From Gammaproteobacteria bacterium HGW-Gammaproteobacteria-11 (GTDB taxonomy: Bacteria > Pseudomonadota > Gammaproteobacteria > Pseudomonadales > Pseudomonadaceae), in contig PGZJ01000005.1 in NCBI GenBank assembly GCA_002840055.1, positions 1 to 64,000 on the forward strand: a stretch of DNA of 64,000 nucleotides. Direction: 5' to 3'. The first letter of the stretch is position 1; each line of letters starts with the position of its first letter. Under the pieces are notes generated by a model. That model was given only the letters and a program-made list of their open reading frames with translations. It was not told the origin of the DNA and did not search any database. A program made the position numbers and the translations under genes. Positions 55,836 to 64,000 of the stretch are shown here, piece after piece.

Positions 55836-56936
55836 TCAGCTCACCTCTGGCAAGACAATCAAATACCGCGCCCCTCGTAAAGACTCATGCGGTGTAACCC
55901 AGCAACGCTTAATCTGCTCGATTGTCAGCTCCAGGTCAGGAGAAAACCGAAGCTCCCGCAGACGTTGGGAATCAGACGCGCAGTACTGACAGAAGCGCGA
56001 ACCAGGAGGGCTCACTAGCCTGCAGCTTGAACACTCAGCACCTACACCGCCCCACTCTCGCACGGCTTGAAACATTGTCGCGACAATCAGTGCTTCCCGC
56101 TCTTTCCAGGTGTGCTCGATACCCGCGCAGCCGCGCGTTGTTGAACGCGCCAACTCAACTTGAGCGTTACGGTGCAAGACAAGAGCGTCCAAATACTCCT
56201 GTTGCTGCACATCTGGCTGGGCTTCAACCGTGGGTGCCGCCGCAATACGTTCATCCTCGGCCTGCTGCCACTCTGTATTCAGGCGTGCCGCCTCAGTTTT
56301 CAGCTCGGCACGGGCCCGGCTAATCAAAGCCTCACCCTTAAGCGAACGAATCCAGGCGCGGTTATGCGGATCATCCAAAACGGCATGCGTGAATACCGCC
56401 TGATCGTTGATCTGTGCATCCGTGAGCAAGTTCAAGTCGATCTCAATACTGGAGACCTCCATACCCTGCAGCCGGCGTTTTCGTTCGTGCTCCTGGCGAA
56501 CCGAGCATTTGATGCGGACAATCAGGCTATGGCCTTGCAATGTCAACCTTACGTGGGCTCTAAGACCATCAAGATCGACGAACTTTTCTACCTGTTCAGG
56601 GATAATGGATGCAGTATCGAACCCTACTTCCTTGACGATACTTCTGCCGCTCTTTAGAAATTGACTCACGCTATCAGTGAAGGATGGCAATAGCAGTCGC
56701 TGGTGCTGTGCGATCACTTGCACAGCAGCGCGTCTAATACCCTCTGATCGACCATTGCTACATCCCTCCAATTCGGCATGCCTGAAATATGGAAGGCGCT
56801 TCTCACCCTGATTGGCTGCCACCAAAGGACGACGGCAACCAGGGCACACACAGCCACAACGCAGGCCGTTTTCGACCTCATAGGCGCGCAGCATGAGGCC
56901 GTCACGTTCACCCAGAGGAATAGCCGAACCTGTCAT
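55836..56936 (-). CDS. CoiA-like zinc-finger nuclease-fold protein
   Basis: 366 residues. The N-terminus resembles CoiA-like competence proteins: a zinc ribbon CGCVCPGCRRPLVAANQGEKR and FRHAE..C, followed by a restriction-fold-like GRSEGIRRAAVQVIAQH (helix with an E). A second zinc ribbon at about 315-335 (CSSCRLVSPPGSRFCQYC). Mid region helical. It begins 25 bp after the type ISP enzyme and shares its strand, so a single transcript is likely. Role may be auxiliary restriction; not established. Confidence 0.6.
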   Translation of the reverse strand: MTGSAIPLGERDGLMLRAYEVENGLRCGCVCPGCRRPLVAANQGEKRLPYFRHAELEGCSNGRSEGIRRAAVQVIAQHQRLLLPSFTDSVSQFLKSGRSIVKEVGFDTASIIPEQVEKFVDLDGLRAHVRLTLQGHSLIVRIKCSVRQEHERKRRLQGMEVSSIEIDLNLLTDAQINDQAVFTHAVLDDPHNRAWIRSLKGEALISRARAELKTEAARLNTEWQQAEDERIAAAPTVEAQPDVQQQEYLDALVLHRNAQVELARSTTRGCAGIEHTWKEREALIVATMFQAVREWGGVGAECSSCRLVSPPGSRFCQYCASDSQRLRELRFSPDLELTIEQIKRCWVTPHESLRGARYLIVLPEVS

Positions 56937-56961
56937 AACGCTATCCTTGGCCTCCTGGGTA

Positions 56962-59900
56962 TCAGATATCGAGAGCCGGCAGGCTGTTGACGATCTTCTG
57001 GGTTTCCAAGCTGACGGTGACCACGCGCTGGAACAGCTCCAGCGGGTACTTGGGGTTGCCCATGGTTTCGATGGCCCAGTCGTTGGCGTCGTTGACGATG
57101 CCGCTGGCTTTGTCGGTGCGAACAGACTGGCGCTCCATGACCCAGTCGAGAGCGGCCTTGCCGTTGACCACGTAATCCCAGGCCGCCTCGGGGATGCCTT
57201 TGAGGGTAATGCGGGGGTTGTAGATGGCGGTGCTCTTGTCGCCTTTCTTGGCGAACTTCATCTTCTCAACACGGTAGTCGGCATCGGTGAGGGTGCCCTT
57301 GGCTTCGATGGTCAGCGGGTAGGGCTCGACGGTTTCGTAGTTCAGGTGGAGGTCGGCCAGGGCGCGGCCAGCATTGCTAAAGGCCCAGAAGTCGGCGGCT
57401 TTCTTTACCGCTGGTATACGCGGTAGCTCCTTGCTTAGGTTATCGGCAAAGCGCTCGCGGTAGTCCGGTGAGTGTAGGATACCGTAGACGTAGTAGAACA
57501 GGTCTTCTTTGCTGATTTTCTCGCCGGGGTAAGCGTTCTGAAAATGCACCAGGCCGCCGTCAGTGATGGCGTCGCGGCGTCGTAGCCCATCTTCAACTGG
57601 CTCGGCAAAAAGGTCGTCATTTGAGGCTTGAGCGACTTCGTCGTAAAGATAAAGAGGGAAGCATTGCACTTTTGCAGGCCCCTGCAGATCAGGAACGCAG
57701 TCACTCATAAAACAGGAGAATGCCATTGAAGCGCTAACCCCTGTTGTCCAAATAACCCGATTCTCCACAGATTCATCCGGAAATATGTTGGGCATTTGAT
57801 AAGGACGGTGATTGAACATCCTATCGTAATAGATCCACGACTTCATGAACGGTCGATATAAGGAAACCATGACCGAAGACTCATCAAAAACCCCGCTCTT
57901 TGAGCGAACAAGATCTGCAATAAGACTGCTAGACCAGCTAATTCTGGTAGCATCCAAGCTAACAAAATTAGCAACCAAATCTGTGCGTGTGCTTCTATCC
58001 TTATCGCCATGCTTTTGCTGGAACCGTGCTAGTTCCGAGTTATACGCAGAAACCATGCTTTCCATTTTATTAACTAGCACGCGTTTTGACTGGTTGTAAC
58101 ACCAAGCATCCCTGTTGGTCTGTACTCCATTTGAATAGTTTTCAAACAGGCTCAGAGCGCTTTTATCGCTCTTGTCTCCCAACGCAATGAACTGACCAAA
58201 ACTGTCATCCCGCTGCTTGAGCCAGTCGCCATGCTCATCAGGGATAATCCGTTGCCACTGCTCGATACCGGCCACGCTGGCATAGTCAGCAATCCTATCA
58301 AGCTTTTCCTCGCGACTTAGGTAATCACCGATGTCATGAAAATAGATTTGACCGTGGGCCTCCACCTCTGGGTTCTTAACCAGGAGGGAGATGGCAATCG
58401 GGGCGCGACTGCCACTACCGAAAATCTTTCCGCCTTCCTTACGCGAGGTTTCGCCGGAGGTGCGCTGGTTGCCACGCAGATGGAATATATAGAGGCTGGA
58501 AAACTCATCAGCCAGGCACTTGCGCAAACCATCTGCGGTGTTGGCCTCCACAAAGCCTGCGTTGGTCACAAAGCCGATGATGCCGGCATCACCGATGCGG
58601 TCACTTGCCCAGCGGATTGCCCGAATGTAGCTGTCGTAAAGCGAATTCTTATTGGTGGCATCTGAACGAATCACGTACGTGCTACGAATTCGCTCGTCCA
58701 ACGTCGAATATCCAATGTTGGCGTTGTTGTCATTGGCGCTTGTCTGCCCGGCTGAATACGGGGGATTCCCCACAATAACCCGAATATCCAGTTCCTTCTG
58801 ACGCTTGCGGCGAGCACTATTGTCTTCCAGCAGCACATCCACCAGATCGTCCTTTTCATACATCTGAAAGGTGTCGGTCAGGCAGATGCCTTCAAACGGG
58901 GTGTATTCGTCAATCACTTCACCGTGGTAAGCCGCTTCGATATTGATGGCGGCAATGTAATAGGCCAGCAACACCAGCTCGTTGGCGTGAATCTCGTGCT
59001 GGTACTTGTGCGGTAACTCTTCCGGCTTGATCAGGCCCGACTGGATCAGGCGGGTGATAAAAGTGCCGGTCCCGGTGAACGGGTCGATGATATGAACGCC
59101 CTTGCTGCCCAGGGTTTGGCCGAATTCCTGTTGTAGCAGGTGGTTGACGCTGTGAAGGATAAAATCCACGACCTCGACCGGGGTGTAGACGATACCCAGG
59201 CGCTCGGTCATCTTGGGGAAGGCATTACGGAAGAACTTGTCATACAGCTCGACGATGATCTTCTGCTTGCCCTGAGCATTGTCTATACCGGCAGCACGTT
59301 GACGCACGCTGGCGTAGAACTTATCCAGGGTATCCGCTTCCTTTCCAAGGCTGTGCTCATGGAGCGCATCCAGTACGCCTTGCATGGCCTTGGACATGGG
59401 GTTATGGCTGGCGAAACTGTATTCCTCAAACAGCGCATCGAATACCGGCTTGGTTACCAGATGCTGGGCGAGCATTTCGACAATCTCGCCGTCGCTGATG
59501 CTGTCGTTGAGGTCGTCACGTAGCTCGGCAGCAAAGGCGTTGAAGGCGGCCTTCTCGCGGGTATTAGCCGGATTCTCCAGAATGCCCTGGATGCGGTCGA
59601 TATGGGTACGGGCGATCTTGGCGATGTCGTTTGCCCAGTCTTCCCAATGATGGCGGTTGCCACACTTCTCGACGATCTTGGCGTAGATGGCCTTTTCGAT
59701 TTCACCCACTTCGTAAGTCAGCTCGGCCTGCTGGGTCAGTTGGCCGTCGGCATCATATTTCTTGCGTTGTTCACCAATACCGTACTGGCCTCTGCCTGCT
59801 TCTTTCTTGCTGCTGCTCTTTGACTTTTTCTCTGCCTTATCGGTGATGGCAATGACTTCCATCTTGCGCGGGTCAGAGCCAATCAGATCCAGCTTGTTGA

Positions 59901-61836
59901 CCATTGCATCAAAACTGTCGTCGTGGGAACGGAGTGCTTGGAGCACCTGCCAAACCACCTTATAGGTCTGGTTGTCGTTTAGCGCATCGTGGGCCTCCAT
60001 ACCGGCCGGGATGACCACCGGCAACACCACATAGCCGCGCTTCTTACCTGGTGCGTTGCGCATGACACGCCCAACGGATTGCACCACGTCCACCTGGGAG
60101 TTACGGGGAGTAAGGAACAACACGGCGTCCAGCGCCGGAACGTCTACACCTTCGGACAAGCAACGCACATTACTGAGAATGCGACAGGTATTGGCCGGAG
60201 GCTCTTCTTTCAGCCAGTTGAGCTTGGCTTCCTTCTGACTGGCGTTCATCCCACCATCTACGTGCGCGGCTTCGCAGATCAAGCGAGAGGCTTCCTCAAT
60301 CTCTTCAGCCTCTTGGTAGGCCTCCACAACCGACTGGAACATACTGGCGATGTTGATGGAGCTGACCTTGTGCTTGGAGCCTTTGTAGTTGGGGGAAATG
60401 ACTTGGCAGAAGGCCACGGCACGCTTCATAGGCTCGGCGTCACCAATCAGCTGTTCATGAAGCCCCTGCTTGGCCAATGCTTTCCAACACCCAACGATTT
60501 TGGCGGCATCGTCTACCTTGAGTTGGTTGTCTTCGTCTTTCAGCAAGTCCTGAAGGCGACGACTGATGACGCTCTCTTCAACGGTCAGCACCAGGACCTT
60601 GTAATCGGTGAGCAATCCACGCTGAACGGCCTCCGAGAAGTTGATGACATACAGCTCTTTGCCATACAGCGTTTCATCATCCATTGAGCAGAGTGCGACT
60701 TCGCCGGACTCAGCTTTGACCTTAGCCGCATCACCATAGATGCGTGGGGTAGCCGTCATGTAGATCCGCTTGGCCGAGCGTATGTAATCGGCATCGTGGA
60801 TGCGCACGAAGGTGCTTTCATCATCCTCACCGAAGGTTGCGCCGGTGGTGCGGTGTGCTTCGTCGCAAATCACCAGATCAAAAGCTGCCAAACCATGCTC
60901 GTGCTGGGCACGGCTGATAACGTCGATGGAGTGGTAGGTGGAGAACACCACGCTCATGTGCTCATCATCGTGGCGTTTGAGCATTTCAGAAGCCAGCCGA
61001 TCCGCCTTGGTGGTAGCTGGGTAGCGTAATTCATGGGTGAACACCTGAACGGTGTCCTCATCCGCTTTGCGCTTCTTGCCTACGTCGCTATCCGAGCAAA
61101 CAGCAAAACTGTGGAGCGGGATTTCACTTTCCTGCGTCCATTCAGTCAGGGTTTGCGACAACAGGGACAGGCTGGGCACAAGAAACAGCACCCGCTTACC
61201 CTTACCGGCTTGTTGTTCAGCAATTTTCAGACTGGTAAAGGTTTTGCCTGTTCCACAGGCCATGATTAGCTTGCCGCGCTCTGCGGTCTTCAGGCCAACA
61301 GACACCGCATTCAGAGCGGTTTGTTGATGATCTCGCAGTTGCTTCTTGGCCTTGAGTGCCACAGCTTGATTGGACTGGTATTTTGCCCAATCGATCTGGC
61401 TATCTTCCAAGGCTTGCAGGTCAATCTTGCTGACCGGTGGCTGCTGCCCCTGGAGTGCGTCCTCCGCGTGCTCACTCCAGTTGTTGGTCGTAGTAACGAT
61501 GATCCGATGTGAGAACGGAGCCTTGCCCGAGGCGGTAAAGAAACTGTCTATATCCTTTTTCTGGACCCGGTAGTCCTCAGCGTAAAGCTTGCACTGAATA
61601 GCATGGTACTCGCCGGTGCCCTGGGTGCGCGCTACCAGGTCGATGCCTGCATCCTTGCCGCTCAACCCTCTTTCTTTCGCCCACTCCGCATAGGTCCATA
61701 CCTGCTCGTAAAGGTCACGGTACGTTGCCTCGTTACGCAAATAGGCAACAATGAGCTCTTCAAAATAGGTACCTTTTTCTCGCTCGGTGACTGAGGCGCT
61801 GCGAAATGAGTCCAGCAAGGAAGACAGGGCTGACAT
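56962..61836 (-). CDS. Type ISP single-chain restriction-modification enzyme
   Basis: 1624 residues, the length of LlaBIII/LlaGI-type enzymes. Order: Mrr-like nuclease (about 55-100: GKDAGIDLVART, AIQCKLY), SF2 helicase-translocase (Walker A ACGTGKT near 195; DEAH box VICDEAHRTTG; GVDVPALD; QSVGRVMR), N6-adenine methyltransferase (motif I DPFTGTGTF near 917, motif IV NPPYS near 1024) and a C-terminal target-recognition region (about 1250-1600). It methylates one strand at asymmetric sites and, on unmodified DNA, translocates and cuts after head-on collision. All core motifs look intact. Recognition sequence cannot be read. Confidence 0.92.
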   Translation of the reverse strand: MSALSSLLDSFRSASVTEREKGTYFEELIVAYLRNEATYRDLYEQVWTYAEWAKERGLSGKDAGIDLVARTQGTGEYHAIQCKLYAEDYRVQKKDIDSFFTASGKAPFSHRIIVTTTNNWSEHAEDALQGQQPPVSKIDLQALEDSQIDWAKYQSNQAVALKAKKQLRDHQQTALNAVSVGLKTAERGKLIMACGTGKTFTSLKIAEQQAGKGKRVLFLVPSLSLLSQTLTEWTQESEIPLHSFAVCSDSDVGKKRKADEDTVQVFTHELRYPATTKADRLASEMLKRHDDEHMSVVFSTYHSIDVISRAQHEHGLAAFDLVICDEAHRTTGATFGEDDESTFVRIHDADYIRSAKRIYMTATPRIYGDAAKVKAESGEVALCSMDDETLYGKELYVINFSEAVQRGLLTDYKVLVLTVEESVISRRLQDLLKDEDNQLKVDDAAKIVGCWKALAKQGLHEQLIGDAEPMKRAVAFCQVISPNYKGSKHKVSSINIASMFQSVVEAYQEAEEIEEASRLICEAAHVDGGMNASQKEAKLNWLKEEPPANTCRILSNVRCLSEGVDVPALDAVLFLTPRNSQVDVVQSVGRVMRNAPGKKRGYVVLPVVIPAGMEAHDALNDNQTYKVVWQVLQALRSHDDSFDAMVNKLDLIGSDPRKMEVIAITDKAEKKSKSSSKKEAGRGQYGIGEQRKKYDADGQLTQQAELTYEVGEIEKAIYAKIVEKCGNRHHWEDWANDIAKIARTHIDRIQGILENPANTREKAAFNAFAAELRDDLNDSISDGEIVEMLAQHLVTKPVFDALFEEYSFASHNPMSKAMQGVLDALHEHSLGKEADTLDKFYASVRQRAAGIDNAQGKQKIIVELYDKFFRNAFPKMTERLGIVYTPVEVVDFILHSVNHLLQQEFGQTLGSKGVHIIDPFTGTGTFITRLIQSGLIKPEELPHKYQHEIHANELVLLAYYIAAINIEAAYHGEVIDEYTPFEGICLTDTFQMYEKDDLVDVLLEDNSARRKRQKELDIRVIVGNPPYSAGQTSANDNNANIGYSTLDERIRSTYVIRSDATNKNSLYDSYIRAIRWASDRIGDAGIIGFVTNAGFVEANTADGLRKCLADEFSSLYIFHLRGNQRTSGETSRKEGGKIFGSGSRAPIAISLLVKNPEVEAHGQIYFHDIGDYLSREEKLDRIADYASVAGIEQWQRIIPDEHGDWLKQRDDSFGQFIALGDKSDKSALSLFENYSNGVQTNRDAWCYNQSKRVLVNKMESMVSAYNSELARFQQKHGDKDRSTRTDLVANFVSLDATRISWSSSLIADLVRSKSGVFDESSVMVSLYRPFMKSWIYYDRMFNHRPYQMPNIFPDESVENRVIWTTGVSASMAFSCFMSDCVPDLQGPAKVQCFPLYLYDEVAQASNDDLFAEPVEDGLRRRDAITDGGLVHFQNAYPGEKISKEDLFYYVYGILHSPDYRERFADNLSKELPRIPAVKKAADFWAFSNAGRALADLHLNYETVEPYPLTIEAKGTLTDADYRVEKMKFAKKGDKSTAIYNPRITLKGIPEAAWDYVVNGKAALDWVMERQSVRTDKASGIVNDANDWAIETMGNPKYPLELFQRVVTVSLETQKIVNSLPALDI

Positions 61837-62006
61837 CAGAAATCCTTTTATGGTGCCTAAAGGGTATGGCTACATGGATAAATGACAGTGACTTTATCAT
61901 GACCCGACAGCAGTTCACCGCTCTAAAAATCCTAGAGCAATCGACCACGACATTAGCACTCAAACACCACGCGGCTTGATCAGTTGTGGGCCATAAGCGC
62001 TTGACG

Positions 62007-62281
62007 CTAGAAGTTTAAGCTTGTCCGATAGGCTCTAGCACCTGCAGGCTTGATCCTCAAGTGCTGCTGCTTATCCCTGACCAGGTAGGTCATTACCGTA
62101 GCTACCGACTGACGAGCCTTTTTGTCTGAGCGACGGAACATGCCCGTTCCTCGTAGATCCTCGTCACCCATGTAATCTCGGCTGCTATCGTGCCCTTATC
62201 CACGATTCTGAGTGATCTCACGCCATAGCTCACCGATACGCTCTGCAGTACTGAATTGACGAAACACATGTGATCCGTTGT
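62007..62281 (-). pseudogene. Degenerate second YfjJ/Gp2-like gene, C-terminal part
   Basis: Translated from the minus strand, the stretch reads NGSHVFRQFSTAERIGELW, then after a TAA stop GHDSSRDYMGDEDLRGTGM and finally QSVATVMTYLVRDKQQHLRI with a natural stop at 62007. The intact gene at 62372-63343 reads NGNHV, ISELWEAI, IGRLQRDNQSV, MKYLVKDGQHLRLRP in the same order. The N-terminal two thirds are missing or unrecognisable. Hence a decayed paralog, tail to head with the intact one. Confidence 0.75.
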
Positions 62282-62371
62282 GACAGCTTGCGGCTGATCG
62301 AAATCAACAACAACCGCAACCAGCATAGCCACCAAACCTGCTGTGAGAGTTACCCCGCATCTGAGGCCCCG

Positions 62372-63343
62372 TTAACCCCGACGAAAACGCCCCAGCGCGC
62401 CCTTTCGCAGGCAACGTGCCCCCACAGGCCTCAAACGCAGGTGCTGACCGTCCTTGACTAGATACTTCATCGCTTCGTGGACATTAGGCCTTACCGACTG
62501 ATTGTCCCTCTGGAGCCGGCCAATACCGCACTTTTTGCCATACCCCTCCTTGTTATGGTTGCAGCTGTGAGCATAACCTTGACCACGCGTGATCGCCTCC
62601 CACAACTCGCTAATCTCAATCGCCTTCAAGACATCCCGGCCCACGTGATTGCCATTGAAGAAGTAGGCCGCATGGATGTGGTAACCCCTCCCGTCATTGC
62701 GGTCTCCCTGCTCCACTGCATAAATGTATCCGACAAGGCGCTCAAAGATCGGATGGCGGCTGTGCTTGGAGATCAAGACATCTAGATGGTTAAAGACGTG
62801 CTCGACTCGCTGCCTGACCTGAGCTTCAGGGCGGTAGTAGAGGTTCAGTCTGATGACCATAGTGCGGGAATAAATACTCATCACAGCATCCGTGTATGCG
62901 GTGATTTCCCTCTCCTGCTTGCGAGCCTCATAGGCTCGATCCCCAGCCCTGCGCTTATACCAACGCTGACGAGTCAACTCACGGATCCGCTCAGTGAGGA
63001 CGTTCATGCTCTCTGGATGACTGAGCCAGTACGAGCCCCTGTCATTCAGGCAGATAGGACCAGCAGGTGATGGTTCAAGACCGATTTCTTCCCAGGCAAC
63101 CCGGAACGCTTGCAAATGCTCGCTGTAGTCGTATGGCACACGATCGTCGAACAGGTTGTACATCTGCTGCACGTGAGTGCAGTAGCGGGAGATTCTGGTG
63201 TTATCGAGACGCTCATAGCCAGATCGGTTATGCCTGATCCTGAATGCAGGTGTATCGCTGCGCTCTATAGCCTTGACGAGTGATTCGATCTTCAGGGCTA
63301 TCTCAGATTGGGAGGGATGAATGTTTAGCTTGCGGTTGTTCAT
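62372..63343 (-). CDS. YfjJ/YagK-like (inovirus Gp2 family) protein
   Basis: 323 residues. DUF3296/YagK_YfjJ C-terminal domain signatures: RLNLYYRPEAQ, GRGYHIHAAYFFNGNHV (HIH, similar to the HxH motif 2 of rolling-circle replication proteins), and MKYLVKDGQHLRLRPVGAR. Often carried by satellites and cryptic prophages with AlpA, and possibly a replication initiator with two conserved histidines. N-terminal helical half (1-110) is variable. Start ATG 63343. Possibly regulated by the upstream AlpA-like gene. Confidence 0.8.
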   Translation of the reverse strand: MNNRKLNIHPSQSEIALKIESLVKAIERSDTPAFRIRHNRSGYERLDNTRISRYCTHVQQMYNLFDDRVPYDYSEHLQAFRVAWEEIGLEPSPAGPICLNDRGSYWLSHPESMNVLTERIRELTRQRWYKRRAGDRAYEARKQEREITAYTDAVMSIYSRTMVIRLNLYYRPEAQVRQRVEHVFNHLDVLISKHSRHPIFERLVGYIYAVEQGDRNDGRGYHIHAAYFFNGNHVGRDVLKAIEISELWEAITRGQGYAHSCNHNKEGYGKKCGIGRLQRDNQSVRPNVHEAMKYLVKDGQHLRLRPVGARCLRKGALGRFRRG

Positions 63344-63673
63344 GGTTCAGTACCTGGTAGGTTGTCGGTGCATATCAGGTACGTGATGTATTTTTTTTTA
63401 CTTGTCTTCTTTCCCTCTGGTGGTAGTTAGTAGTAATGGATAGTGACTGTGACTATTGGATAGCTAGAGCAGATAGTTAATTGCTATATCAATAGATGCA
63501 GCCCTATCTGCCTCAGGACCTCCCGATCAGGCCGGGCAATGGGGAGCAACATTGCCAAGCCTGTCGAGAGATTTTCCGCACCGAGCACTGGGAGAGTTAG
63601 CTGAGATCAGAGCCCCATCATCAGCAGCAGCATAAGCGCCATGACCAGCCCTAGCAGGTCATGGCGATATCAT
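63344..63673. other. Gap between AlpA-like and YfjJ-like genes
   Basis: 330 bp with no gene seen. A TATTTTTTTTTTAC run near 63390 and AT-rich tracts around 63420-63500 could hold a promoter for the YfjJ-like gene or an origin; no clear direct repeats were found. Confidence 0.5.
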
Positions 63674-63925
63674 TTATTTGGCGACGCTCAAATGGTTGTT
63701 TAGCCGTGTAGCTGCCTCAGCTAGATCACGCTCCTCGATCCTGGCCAGGATCCAATCAAAGATCTCAGAGTCGAGCCAGCCCACACCACGAGTACTTGGG
63801 AGATCGACTCCACTGGGTGCCAGACTAACTGGCTTGGGAAAGATGCCGTCCCCTATGTATTTGTAAATGGTTGACCTGGCAAGACCGGTTGTATCAACCA
63901 CCTCTTTCAATCGCATGATTCGCAT
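63674..63925 (-). CDS. AlpA-family helix-turn-helix regulator
   Basis: 83 residues: MRLKEVVDTTGLARSTIYKYIGDGIFPKPV is the AlpA/excisionase-type MerR-like winged HTH, followed by the usual GWLDSEIFDWI and a charged tail. In satellites and islands AlpA activates excision or replication genes. Encoded ahead of the YfjJ-like gene on the same strand. The window ends 75 bp beyond. Confidence 0.92.
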   Translation of the reverse strand: MRIMRLKEVVDTTGLARSTIYKYIGDGIFPKPVSLAPSGVDLPSTRGVGWLDSEIFDWILARIEERDLAEAATRLNNHLSVAK

Positions 63926-64000
63926 GAGCAGGCTCCTCTGTATGGCTCAGAGGATCTGCAAACAAAGTATTTTTTTACTGCTTTCTCATCGCCCTTCTTA

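Noticed and set aside
59989-60687. 232-codon plus-strand frame opposite the type ISP gene
   Set aside because: Antisense shadow within a gene with continuous helicase motifs.

Overview
The window is chromosomal DNA from a gammaproteobacterium of the family Pseudomonadaceae (Pseudomonas sensu lato, possibly Halopseudomonas or Stutzerimonas). The evidence is the syntenic core rpmG-rpmB-radC-coaBC-dut-algC-argB-pyrE-crc-rph-yicC. Within it, crc next to pyrE and an algC with a long membrane-bound N-terminal extension are Pseudomonas hallmarks. Pseudomonas-type REP sequences support the same placement. No rRNA, tRNA or CRISPR array was recognised.

Layout. (1) 1-11.6 kb is a type VI secretion cargo locus: the C-terminal part of a VgrG spike, a DUF4123 adaptor, a 1282-residue VasX-like membrane-targeting effector, and a series of membrane proteins that look like immunity proteins. 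The series ends in three tandem DUF6708-like paralogs whose soluble parts are nearly identical and whose membrane segments differ. (2) 11.7-26.2 kb is ordinary core genome: a fasciclin-domain protein, a fatty-acid desaturase, an M23 peptidase, ribosomal proteins L28/L33, and CoA, dUTP, alginate/LPS sugar, arginine and pyrimidine genes, then crc, rph and yicC. (3) 26.2-31.5 kb is a decayed integrative element placed directly after yicC. It carries a tyrosine integrase, an Mrr-like endonuclease, a multiply deleted IS1182-type transposase and fragments of duplicated genes. (4) 31.7-40.2 kb holds an unusual three-gene operon (LtaS-like phosphotransferase, sialidase-like beta-propeller, small membrane protein), nhaB with a structured leader, and a SulP / universal stress protein / DksA-like set.

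(5) At about 40.62 kb a cyclopropane-fatty-acid synthase gene stops after its first 60 or so codons, and accessory DNA begins and runs to the end of the window. It holds an orphan AbrB-like antitoxin, an unknown protein coupled to an XRE-ImmA/IrrE regulator, a Gabija-like OLD nuclease plus compact UvrD-like helicase pair, a Shedu (DUF4263) nuclease, and an XRE-ImmA/IrrE plus PIN pair. Next comes an integrative-element module of DUF932, YqaJ exonuclease, Gp3/RDF-like and RadC/JAB proteins, with hairpins after each of the upstream genes, followed by small envelope proteins. The region ends with a type ISP single-chain restriction-modification enzyme next to a CoiA-like gene, and an AlpA / YfjJ(inovirus Gp2-like) module beside a degenerate second YfjJ copy.

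The best candidates for something undescribed are the mosaic immunity-gene array behind the VasX-like effector, the compact helicase and unknown/ImmA pair in the defence cluster, the LtaS/sialidase/membrane operon, and the nhaB leader RNA. All functional calls rest on reading motifs and family resemblance; no database search was run.
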